Source of the DNA: Takashimella koratensis | Taxonomy: Eukaryota; Basidiomycota; Tremellomycetes; Trichosporonales; Tetragoniomycetaceae | Assembly: GCA_003116875.1 (NCBI GenBank) | Contig: BCKT01000003.1 | Coordinates: 1,001,185-1,065,184, forward strand | DNA: 64,000 bases | Direction of reading: 5' to 3' | Shown: in pieces, positions 43,528-54,011 of the stretch | How the letters are laid out: every line of letters begins with the position of its first letter | Position numbering within the stretch: position 1 is the first letter of the stretch | Program-made: the position numbers and the translations under genes | Notes under the pieces: model-generated | The model's input: only the letters and a program-made list of their open reading frames with translations | Told to the model about the DNA's origin: nothing | Databases searched by the model: none

Positions 43528-43923
43528 GGTGGGTAGGGAGAAATCGGCTGGAGCTAGAGAAGCTAGATCGAGTGAGGTAATAACAGCGTCTGTTCTACGG
43601 ATTCGATGCGATGGAGCAAGATTAGGAATGCCAGAGATGTGTTTTTATGTCTGATTACGAGGAGGAGAAAAAACCAGCAAAACAGGCAAACGTTTCGATG
43701 AATCGCCGCATCGACAGCGGCAGCGGCTTCGTCTTTGAAACGTCACGTGATCTTGGCTCTTTCCCACGTGGCGACGGTCTTTTCCAATTTCGAATATCGC
43801 GACGCGTTCAGTCAGGCGGCTCTGTCTCCTCTCTTGCATTAACTCTCTGTCAGTAGTCTGTCGTCAGTCGTCAGTCGTAGACCTTCTCGTCTTGCCCGAC
43901 CAAGCGATATCCGTATCCGCGCC
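43528..43923. other. Divergent promoter CBP3 / SLD2
   Basis: A 396-nt gap. CACGTG at 43744-43749 and 43765-43770 are the only clear palindromic elements. No gene seen. Confidence 0.55.
43744..43770. promoter_or_regulatory. Paired CACGTG boxes in CBP3/SLD2 promoter
   Basis: Two CACGTG cores 21 nt apart (two helical turns), about 220-240 nt from the CBP3 ATG and 155-180 nt from the SLD2 ATG. The first is embedded in CGTCACGTGATC. Confidence 0.5.
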
Positions 43924-46354
43924 ATGGACCTTGCGACAGTCAAGGCCGCCGTCAAGGCGTGGGAGAAGGCGTTCCGCTCTGAGCATGGCAGAAATCCGAC
44001 AAAGGACGATATCAAAGCGGATCCGGGGGATATTGGTGAGTGCGAGGTCTAGATGGGGGTGAAAATGGGAAGGAGGGTGTCAGCGGAGATGAAAGCTATG
44101 AGCAGGTGGTTGTCCTTTGCCTTTGCTTGTAAGGGCCACTTGCTTGTCCGGAAAATGCAGAGATCCGCTTGAACTGCTGGAGCTACGCTGACAGTTGTCC
44201 TATTTGAATGAACCCTCTACATCTCTGACAGCTCAACAATACTCGCTTTATCGAAAGCTATCCAAAGAATCAGGTTCCACTTTATTATCCTCTCAATCCT
44301 CTCAACCTTACTCTCAATCCCAATCCCAATCTCAGCCCCGCTCTCGATCACAATCGACATCCGGACCTGCCCAACCGATTCTTACCCAATCTGCTTCCTC
44401 ATCCTCTGTGACCTTCACTTCACCATCCACCACTCGTCAGACTCCTCTGGCCTCTAATGTTCGGCCATACCCGACGACACCGACTCCACCATCCCGGAAA
44501 TCGTCGTATCGGAGCGAATCGTCCCAAGCCGCTATCACGCCGCTCGTACTTCAGTCCGAGAATTCGAGGCTGACATTGAAACGACCAGCGTCGACCGCGT
44601 CACTCCGGAGCGCCACGGGGTTGGGGGAGATGGACAATGGCTTAGGGAATCACGCAGGACCGTCGACGCCGACCAAGACGTCGAGAGCTGGAGGGACGCC
44701 TAAACGGCATCGGACAGGCGGGTACAATGGTCCTGTCCACGATCCCAACCCTATCAACCCCTTCTCTATCGCCGTCACACCGACGAAACCCACATCATCT
44801 CCCTCCGCCCCTGCACCTGTATCGAACCGTCCTTCACGGACACCTATCAAAACCCCCTCGATCCTCTCGCCTAAACCTCACCTGCCTGCTCCCGAGTCCC
44901 CCTTTATCCACGCGACGACACCGCGGAAACTGCGTGAAGTGCTCGAAGCCAATTCGCTTCGCAAGATGCGCGCGCGAGAGGCGGCTCAGGGGTCCGATTC
45001 AACATTAGCAGCTGCGGGGCCAGCGTCGTTTGTCGGTGCTTATGATGGATCAGGGGAGGTGGGGAAGGAGATCACGCCGAGGACGCGGGCGCGTAAGCGT
45101 TTGCGAGGCGAAGAGGTGGACGATACCCCTGTAAAAGATCGAGTTCCCCGTCGGAAACGCGGTCAGGGTGTCGTCCCCGGAGCCGGCCATGGAGGGGGAT
45201 CAGGTCCTGACTTGAAGTCAGGGAAGACAGGCGCCGCTGCGTTTGCGGGGACCATCGAGTCGATATCGGACGAAGACGAGTTTGGACCCTCGCCTGCGAA
45301 AGCTGCACCAGGCGGGTCGGCATTCACTCTGCTCGTAGATGACGACAACTTTGACGCGTCGCAGGGTGGGAGCAGCCGCGGCTCGGAGCGTACGAACAGC
45401 GCATTGAGGAAAGACAACGGATTGAAGAAGAATGGTAGCGCATATTCGCATCCGATTTTTCGACGCGCACCTTCGTCAAAGCAGCTTGGATCGGGACGGA
45501 AAACAGCCGACGAGACTGTATTCGATGCTGAACCTGAACTTGAACCTGAACCTACAGCTGAGAATATCCTGCCGGCTTCACCATCGCCGACCCCGCTTAG
45601 CGAGACGGTAGAGGAACATGTTGTTGTTGCGCCATTGACAGACCTCCCATCGACGCCGGATCGACTCCCGACGCCGACCCCGCCAATGGGATTGCAGCCG
45701 GACCTGGCGAACGAGAGAGGGATTGGAGTGGGGGCCAGTGGCGGAGAGGGGCCGAGTCAGAGGGAGAAAGTACTGGCGTTGTCAGAGGACGAAGACGACG
45801 AATGGGACCCCGAAGGGGGACCGAAGAGAACAAGAGTGAGGATCGTACCGACCAGAAGACCAGTAAAGGCCGTGCACAGCGATGATGAATCCGACGGCGA
45901 GAACTTGACAGTCGAAGACGACGAGGCCGAAATCGAGGACGAAGGTGTGGACAATGAGTTTGCGGCAGGGTCTCACACGCCTAAACGACAAGTCCCATCC
46001 GTCGTCATCGACCGCTCTCCTAGACCTACCACAGACACATCAGGCGTTCCTGCTCCTTTACTATCCCTCCTCTCTCTCCACTCGCCGGTTAAACACTCTT
46101 ATTCGAATTCACTTGCGTCTCTCCGAGCTCGGGCGATCTTTGATCCCGAGTCAGCTGCCCGACTCCGCGCTGCGACGAGAGGGCAGGACGTGTTTGGAGC
46201 CGGGGAGGGAGTGGGGAATGGGGAAGGCGAGGAAGGAGGGGAGTGGGGTACGTGGCAGGAAGGAGAGGGAGAAGGTGCAGGAGGGGTAGAAGGGGATGAC
46301 GATTGGGAGAGCGACCCGGAAGGGTGGAAGGCGGTCGAAGAGGATATGTGGTGA
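43924..46354 (+). CDS. SLD2: SLD2/DRC1-like DNA replication initiation protein
   Basis: Sld2 is phosphorylated by CDK and bridges Dpb11 to the replicative helicase at origin firing. Two exons: 43924-44035 and 44232-46354; 744 residues. The N-terminus carries the family helix: VKAAVKAWEKAFRSEHGRNP, then DDIKADPGDI and QQYSLYRKLSKESG. Most of the rest is disordered, with many SP and TP sites (for example SSTPTKT-type and LPTPTPP segments), as expected for CDK control. Near the C-terminus ARLRAATRGQ, then DDDWESDPEGWK and VEEDMW, match the tails of fungal Sld2 proteins by pattern. Middle similarity is absent, which is normal for this family. It is convergent with the amine oxidase. Confidence 0.75.
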
Positions 46355-46622
46355 GGCTGATGGAGACAGTTGGGAGCTGAGGTTAAAGATCAGTAGAAGC
46401 GAAGAATGGGTGGTGTCGGAATTTGGAATAGACACATATGCATGCGTCGAATGTTCATATACGCATTTTCCAATCCTCGTCTCATCATACTTATCCCGAG
46501 ACATCGTCTACATAGACCAAGAATGCCCCTCGTAAACCACGGGGTTGTGCGCCAAGATCGTTCAGATGTATATCGAGAATCTCCGTCTATGAAGAAGGTA
46601 TCTACGAGCAGTTTTTCTCCGC

Positions 46623-48382
46623 CTAAGCCGCGGCGAGGTTGAGGAACCTGTTGACTCTGGCTGCCTCTCGTTGTCCACTGACCACAGCGCCGGCGACACT
46701 ACCTCTGTGTTCCATCTCGGTATGCTCACCCGCAAACCCGAGTTTCCCACCCCATACAGGCCTGCCAAGCTCCTTGAAGTCCATCGGGCTGCGCTCGCCG
46801 TTTGCGCTCGCGATGCTAGGTGTGGTGGTTGCACCACGCGCGTACTCGTCGGTGAGCCACGTGGTGATTGCGAATTCGGTCGGGGCGGGGACGTCACCCG
46901 TGACGCCGAGGCGGGAGATGAGGAACGCGTGGTATGCCGCCGCGACGGTCTCTACCGGGTGAGCGAGGAGAAGGCGGGCCGGGGTCTCGGAGAGGTAAGT
47001 GAGCAGTGTGGGCGAGGCACCAGGGAGCGTGCCGCTAGCGAAACTCGCGCAGACAAGGGTGGACGCGGCGAAGACTTCGGCCGGGGTGGAGGAAGCCGTG
47101 AGCGTCGAGGCATCAGAGGTAGGGAGGAAAGTGTAACCCCCTACAGTGTCGGCAGCGGGCCACCACGCTGCCGGGTAGTGCATGAGGAGCTTCTCGAGCA
47201 CGCCCACGTGGGTCCCGTGGATCGTGTCTTGCATGAGCGGCGGAAGCGCGGGGGTGAAGAAGCTCTCGGGGAGGGTCTTGAGTACGCCAAGAGGGATGGT
47301 GCTGATCACTGTCGCGGCGGTGTGGGTCTTCCCGTCGGCTGTGGAGACGGTGACGCCTGATTCGCCGTCAGCGACCTGAGTGACTTTGGCGCCCAGGGAG
47401 ACAGTGGCCCCGGCCGAGGTCGCGCTGTCGAGGACCTTGGCGACGAGAGCCTGGTATCCCCCCTCGGGAGCGGCGTCGGACCCGGCAAAATTGGTGGTCG
47501 ACTCCCACCCTGCCCATCGGAGCGAGGCCGCCTCGAGCTTCAGACCGAGAGGAATCTCGAGCATCCGCGCGAGAGAGGTAGCGTGCGATACGAGGTCGGT
47601 GGTGCTCGCGGTCGTAGGAAGGGTGGTGAAGAGGGGCGAAGAGGGAGAGAGAAGAGCGGACGAGAGGGTCGTCGAAGGGGATGGAGCCGGGTAGGGGGTC
47701 TTGAGTGCCGCCTGGGCAGCACCGAGCGATGCACGCAGAGATGACGCGGTGGACGCGGAGAGAGGGCCTAGGGAAGAGTTGTTAGTTTGAGCAAGGTCGA
47801 GACTTTGCGTAGGTCAGAGGTTGAAGGGGGACTGAGAGGCTTGGGACGGTGGAGGTTTGGTTGAGCAGGCAAGGACAAGGACAAGGGCAAGACAGACTCA
47901 CCTTCAGCAGCGTAGATGACGTTGTCAGCCGGCTTGGGCAGGTGTGCAATCTGTGAAACATAGTCAGCTCGATTCTGCATCACCCCAGAGTACCACAACA
48001 TCTCTACCTTCACTTCTGTCCCCTACCAATGCCATCCCTCTCTTGGCCTTTGTCCAAACCCAATCTCATCACCACTCACTACACCGAGCTCGCTGGCGAT
48101 TTCTCTAGTCGGGTTACCTTCCTTGAACCCATGAATCCAGCTACAGCCAACATCGATCCCGACTCCTGTCCCCTGTGCATCTTTCCACGTCCTGGCCCGA
48201 CCGCCGACCCGGTCCCTGGCTTCGAGGACGAGGACGGACCGGCCGGCCCGTGCGAGGGCCTGGGCAGCGACGGCGCCCGACCATCCAGCGCCGATGATGA
48301 TGGTGTCAAAGGGTTTAGCGGACATGGTGGAATAGGCAGTGCGGAGGGAGAGCTGGGATCGAAGGGTGCGGAGGGGGTTCAT
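46623..48382 (-). CDS. Flavin-containing amine oxidase (polyamine oxidase type)
   Basis: Three exons: 48382-48080, 47950-47902, 47767-46623; 498 residues. A short basic leader precedes the FAD-binding Rossmann motif IIIGAGWSGAVAAQAL, then VLEARDRVGGRARTW and DVGCSWIHG. The centre has APEGGYQALV, VISTIPLGVLKTL and WWPAADTVGGY. The C-terminal FAD motif is LGFAGEHTEMEHRGSVAGAV. The ERG-GSVAGAV arrangement and WIHG fit Fms1/PAO-like enzymes that oxidise spermine or acetylspermine. Substrate is inferred. The leader (MNPLRTLRSQLSLRTAYST) could direct to mitochondria; an inner in-frame Met begins MSAKPFDTI. It is divergent from NDUFA6, with a 267-nt gap. Confidence 0.88.
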
Positions 48383-48649
48383 ACGATGAGTAAAGAGGAG
48401 GAAGGGAGTCGGGGTGGTGGTGGGTGGTGATGGTCTTGGGGAGAAGCAGGTGGGATCTGATAAACCCGGCTACCCCGGGTGAATCGCACCGACTCAAGAA
48501 TCCTCCCGAACACCAAACGCCACATTCGCCCTCGTCACTATATCCACTCCCCCCACCTATGCCCTCCGCCCAACCGCATCCTGTTCACTGGTCATCCCCA
48601 TCTGGGTCGTTTCTCCAGACAACATCACCACCTACCCCACCCACTCAAC

Positions 48650-49666
48650 ATGACCACCATCCCGGCCCGTCTCGCCAAGGCTGCGACCGTCTCGCACTCG
48701 ATCCAGGAGGCCAGGCGGAGATCCATTAACGCCTATCGCGCTTGGTACCGCTCTGTACGTGATTGACCATGTTCTTTTCCTTCCCCGTCCTCGCCTTTTT
48801 CTACTCTTCGTCTTTCTCTCTCAATGTCCCTCCCGTCCATCTCTTTTGCACCCGTCATTTAACCCTCGACGCTAACACTTTTCTATCTTTATCTCACTAC
48901 CGCTCACGCCCACGCCACACACTAGGCCCCCGAGATCGTCGCGCTCTACGCTCTCAACGTCTCCCCATCCGCGATCCGACTCAAGATCAGGCAAGACTTT
49001 GAGCGAAACAGGAACATTACCGATTTGTCTATCATCGATGTGCTCCTTCACAAGAACCAGCAAGAGTATCAGGAGACCATGAACTGCTGGAAGCAAGAGG
49101 TGAGTCTGGGTCTGGTTTAGTTGGCGTGGTGGTTTTGGCGTTGTTGTGGTTGGTGAAGAGGAGTTTGGATTTGATAGAGGGAGTACGAGGAGCGGTGGGT
49201 TGAAAGGTGGTGCACGGAGAGTAGAGAAGCCGTGGACGAGGGAAGCGAATCTAGGCTGGGTGGTGGGTAGTTCGGCGTTGCCGACGACTTCGAGGCTGGT
49301 TCCAGAGAGTCCAGAAGAGCGAACAACCGATGTCTGCTTTTCTCTGCCCAGGCCGAATCTCACGGCACCCACGACGCGCAAAACAAATTGATCCCTTCCC
49401 AACTGAAAACTCGCGCTGACTCGTGGAACTCCTTTCCTAGCCGCACCTCATGCACTGGTTCAAGCAGTACGATGACCCACCAGCGCCCCAAACGTTCCTC
49501 GACAAGGTGAGCCGAGGTTACTCTCACTTTTTCATGACCATACCTCGACTCTTTCCCCCCTGACCTCACTCACCTTCTTCACTCTTCTTATCCAAGAGTG
49601 TTGCTGACCACGATTCCCTAGTTCTACGCTGGACGCGACGACCCCAAGCAGGTTGCTTCTTTCTAG
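48650..49666 (+). CDS. Complex I subunit NDUFA6 (B14), LYR protein
   Basis: Four exons: 48650-48754, 48926-49099, 49441-49506, 49622-49666; 129 residues. The LYR-type motif is in exon 1 (RRRSINAYRAWYRSA). IRLKIRQDFERNRNITDLSI, VLLHKNQQEYQETMNCWKQE and PHLMHWFKQYDDP follow, as in NDUFA6 of the NADH:ubiquinone oxidoreductase matrix arm. Intron 2 is long for this genome (341 nt); a stretch after a CCCAG within it stays open but has no donor and does not fit the family, so it is treated as intron. It is convergent with RAD3. Confidence 0.93.
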
Positions 49667-49742
49667 ACCTTGTCCACCAGCATGCATTTATCCCGCTTGT
49701 TGCCTGGTTGGCTTTGTTGATCTTTTTTTCAGCGTCTCGGCG

Positions 49743-49798
49743 GACTAACTCTCCTGTTTCACTGCTGACGGACTGACTCTCCTGTTTCACTGCTGACG
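49743..49798. repeat. 28-bp tandem duplication in convergent 3' region
   Basis: Two adjacent 28-nt copies beginning GACTAACTCTCCTG and GACTGACTCTCCTG differ at one base. It lies between the ends of NDUFA6 and RAD3. Confidence 0.9.
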
Positions 49799-49891
49799 GA
49801 CGCCTTTCAAAATCCATCACGGCGAAGTGCGCCTGTCTAACGCTACATACATACAAGCAAGATCACACTCCCTCACTCGACCCTGCGACGC

Positions 49892-52800
49892 CTACTCGTC
49901 CATGGGCATATCTACAGCTGCGAGTGCCGCATCGTCCAACCACCCTTGATCATCAAAGTGATCCATGACCACATCTGCGTCATCCATTCCATTTCCCCCA
50001 TTGACTCCATTTGGCCCTTCCCCATTCCCTCCAAAGGCGGCGTTGATCTCCTCCCCAGCCTTCTCCGCCTCCTCCCGATCCCGAGCTTGTCGAGCTTCGA
50101 TATCCTCAAGAGTCCATAACGAGATCCCCGTCGCGCTATGGTCAAAGGGCTGAGAGATTTGTCGAATGAATTTCTTGGCAAGGACCATTGCCATATCAGT
50201 AGATAAATTCGAATGAGCATCGGTGATATATTGGTTAATCCATCGAGGCAATTTCGCTCGTTTGTCTTGACGAGCGAATCGCTAAAGTCGGGTTAGCCGA
50301 GGTGACACAGAATACGAGGTACAGAAGAACCAGAAGAAGCAGAAGAAGAGAGATGGAGGGGGGAAGACGTTACCTACCTTGTCTGCAAACACCATCAAAC
50401 CCCAATCTGTCTTTCCTCGCAAGACACGACCCACACACTGGGCAGCATGCCGCATCGCGTCAAAAGTCAGGTAATCGTTCTCCCTAACTCTGTGATTATC
50501 GCGCAAGAATTCTAGCCGGGCTTTGAGGATACGGCTCTCGGTATATTGGTAAGGAATACTGTTTGAGTCATGGGTATCAGCCTAGATTGAGGGTTGGTCG
50601 TGATTGATAGATATGACTTACCCAAACATGACGACAGCTCGACCATAGTTGCTACTATGTGTCAGCTGTGAACAATTACGGTTGCTTTAGCACGGACTTA
50701 CTGGTCGAAATCGATTCCTTCAGAGACCTTTCCTCGAGCAACAGAGAGCATGACCGCTCCACGACCATTGTTACACGCCTTGCAAAGCGCCCATCAGATA
50801 CAGTCACCCATAACAAGAACCAAGTTAGTCCCCACCCACCTCTCTGTAGTTCCTGAGCGCGATACTCGTCTCCATCGCATCTGGGGTTTCCACAAACAAC
50901 AGCTTGTGTTTCCAAACTTCACTCAGGATACCCTATATCAAACAAACATCAGCTCACGATCCCGTTTTTGCCCCTCTCACCCCATACCCTACTCACCATA
51001 TCGTACCACGCGCTGACGATCGACTCCATGTACAGATAACTCGGGAAGAACGCAACCACACCATCCGGTACCGTCCTTGCCATATCGATCAAGATACTCC
51101 CAAAGTTCCTCACGACCGCCGGATCATTTCTAACCTCGAATCGAGAGGAAATGGGGACTTGATCGGATCCACGGGTAATGACCATGGGCAAGAAAGCGTT
51201 TCGGGTAAGTGTCATCGGATAGGATTCTTGGATGACCGGTTGGAATTGAAGGATCTTGGGGTACATATCCAAAGGGGAGATGGTACCCGAGGTGATGATG
51301 ACGCTGCTGAATTGCTCAAATACGGGGGCAATAGCGAGCGATGGGTCGAGGCAGCTATGACAGGTCAGCAAGGGTACGGTGTCCGTACAACGACATTGTT
51401 CGCCTGGGTGCTTGGGACGTACGTCAAATGGAAGATCGGATTTGGGACCGTCGCATGTTCCGTCTCGTACGGTTCGAGAATGAGCAAGAAACCTGCAAGG
51501 TGTGATCAACAACGCCCCCCTTGATACTGTCTCATAGACAGTCTTGACTAGCTTACCTTTCTCATACGTTGCTACCAACGTCGCGAAACTGGCAATCTTT
51601 TGCAACGCATAATGCTCGTCGATATTCGTCAGTTGTAGCGTCCGGACAAGTGACGTGAGTCGCTCGGCACAGAATCTGGGATCGTTGTATCAGTTGAGAT
51701 GCCTTCCCACCACCACCAGCAACTCACTTCAATGGTCGTCTCTCGATGAATGTAATCTCCTTCAGATGTGCCAGGAACGACTGAGGTGTCTCCGCGACGA
51801 CATGAAGGACTCTCATTCGAGTCTAGCCAAAAGTCAGCTCGCGAGATCCTGAACTGTATAGTTTCTACCTCACCTTCATATACTCGATGAACCGTTTAAG
51901 GAAAGCGATAAAGTGTTCAGCTTTACGGATGTTCCCTGGAACCGCTTCGTCCAGCATATCCGTTGACAACACTGTAACCGAGGTTGCGTCAGCTAGAACT
52001 GTGTTTTTCGATTGCCTCCGAGCTGAGCGAGGGAATACTTTACTCACCTGGATTCGCAAGCAAGTCGTCCTCTTCTCTCCGTTCGTTGGCCTGCTGCAAA
52101 CCCGCTACAAGCTTTTCATACTCTTCATTCAACTTGTCCGCGTCCGTCTTCTTGATCCTGACAAGAGTCATTAGCTCAATACTCAACGACACCTTTACGA
52201 CGCCTGTGACTCACTCCTCAATCTTATCGCCGATTTTGTTAACGCTCCTTGCTGCAGATTCGAGCATCGGCCGAGTCAAGTCAATCGACAACGATTCGAT
52301 ACAGACGTTATCTAAGGGTCGTCAGTATGACCACAATCAAGCGTACAACCGGTTGTTTCCGTTGTAATTGCGAGGGACGTACCAATATTGTGGGCCTCGT
52401 CGAATACGACTATACTCTCCTTACTCATCTCTGCCGAGACCTGCTCAGCGACCTTTGGATCGAGCAAGTAGTGGAACGAGTAAATGACAATGTCGAGGTA
52501 AGGCAGCTGTTCCAGTCCCCACAATAGTCAGCGGAGCAAGCAATACAGCGGAAAGACAGCAAAGGCGATTGATACTGACCATTCGTCGAATGGTGAAATA
52601 CGGGCAAACACCTTTCTCTTGCCCAAACTTCTTCACATCGTCGAGGGTGTACACGCCAGGTGGGATAAGATTCCCCGTCTCGTAGTTGTTCAGTTCCTGT
52701 ATCGTTGGGGAGACCAGATCAGTTGCTTGCTTGGTTATATTGGGGACAGCTCCGCAAAGGTGGAACCAGCACTCACCTCGTGGAAGCTGCACAGAGGGAC

Positions 52801-53692
52801 ACTACCGGGTTCTGCACGACCTTTCTCACACGCGAACGAGGATGTCAAATCTCGACACCTCGAATCGACAAGTTTCCCTTTCTTCTCTTTACTAACCTGG
52901 AGCGATCGTCAGCATTAAACGCCCTACTCCTACGCCAATCTCATTCTATCGGACGCCCTCATCACATGGGCGCAAAGGGAAGAATGATAGATCAAGAGAG
53001 GATGCCCAAGGGAGAGGGTTGTGGTCAACCTCGTTTCACTCACTTCTGGGTGGAGACACAAATTCCGCCGACTCGTCAACCCTAATCCTCGGAAATTCTC
53101 ATCCTTGGCTCCCATCTCCTCTCGATACTCCATCAACCTCTTCAACTCTGCCAAAGCCTTTTCGATCTCTGGTACTGTTCGCGAACAGTAGATGAGTTTC
53201 CGTTTGTTTGGGTAGAACTAAGGGGGGTGTCGTATGGTCAGCGGAATACCCCTGATATCGCGTAGGTGATCGGTGGCGAAAAGTGGAGGAAAACATGGGA
53301 CTACTCACTTGCATATAGGAGACGATGAGGGAGAGGAGGGAAACGGTCTTTCCTGTTCCCGAAGGCATCTCGAGAACACAGTGACCCTACTCAAATCAAG
53401 GTCATGAAATCAGTAAAAGAACCTTGACTCTCCATCCCACGCGGCCGCGATACAACTCACGCCTGCATCGAGAGTCTTCTTCAGATCGCACATGTATGAG
53501 TACTGTTCTGCAGCCGGTCAGCCTCTGCCGCTATGTCCTGCGCCATGTATCGAGGAATATGATAGACAGACGTACCTGGATACAACCTATAGAGAGTGGA
53601 TCGTCAGTTGGGAGGGTGTATAAAAGAGGGGATATGGGTACGTACCGCTCGTAAGGGAAGATGACCGGGAGGTCATCGATATGGAAGATCAT
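49892..53692 (-). CDS. RAD3: RAD3/XPD helicase, TFIIH subunit
   Basis: This 5'-3' DNA helicase of TFIIH acts in nucleotide excision repair and transcription. Twenty exons close in frame: 53692-53646, 53586-53576, 53507-53461, 53386-53309, 53217-53044, 52896-52777, 52696-52580, 52506-52383, 52311-52215, 52157-52048, 51971-51874, 51822-51728, 51675-51557, 51492-51423, 51354-50997, 50932-50840, 50778-50702, 50651-50622, 50558-50378, 50281-49892; 811 residues. Motifs: [17 protein letters not shown], Walker A PSGTGKT, iron-sulfur cysteines across exons 5-6 (NLCLHPE, SRCRD, FACEKG), [38 protein letters not shown] and CVGRVLRGK. Exon 2 is 11 nt. Exon 18 has tandem TAGTAG acceptors. The C-terminus has an Asn/Gly/acidic tail. 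Confidence 0.97.
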
Positions 53693-54011
53693 CTTGGCTA
53701 GTCGATTCGCGCGATCGAGGTTAACAAACGGGTGGTCTTGTGTCTAGATCTCTGTTGTCTCCTAGGCTGTTTACCGATCGCCTCTGATAGGTACCTCTAC
53801 GTCGACGATGGCGATGGTCTTGCCGTTGAAATAAGTGGAAAGTTGGAGGATTGTGCAATAGAGAGCAGACGAGTGACGGGTTGAAATCAGTCCGGTCATC
53901 CTAAAACATAAAAACACATCACGTGACCAATCCGGGATCGTCGTCAGTGGAGTAAACTCGCTTTCTGTTATCCTCTCCTCAACCCTTTGCCCCGTGCTTC
54001 AGCCAAAAGCC
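53693..54011. other. Divergent promoter RAD3 / MCY1-like
   Basis: A 319-nt gap with CACGTG (53920) directly followed by CCAAT (53927). No gene seen. Confidence 0.55.
53920..53931. promoter_or_regulatory. CACGTG-A-CCAAT composite element
   Basis: A bHLH core (53920-53925) abuts a CCAAT box (53927-53931), about 85 nt before the MCY1-like ATG. CCAAT is the HAP complex site in fungi. Composite function is inferred. Confidence 0.5.
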
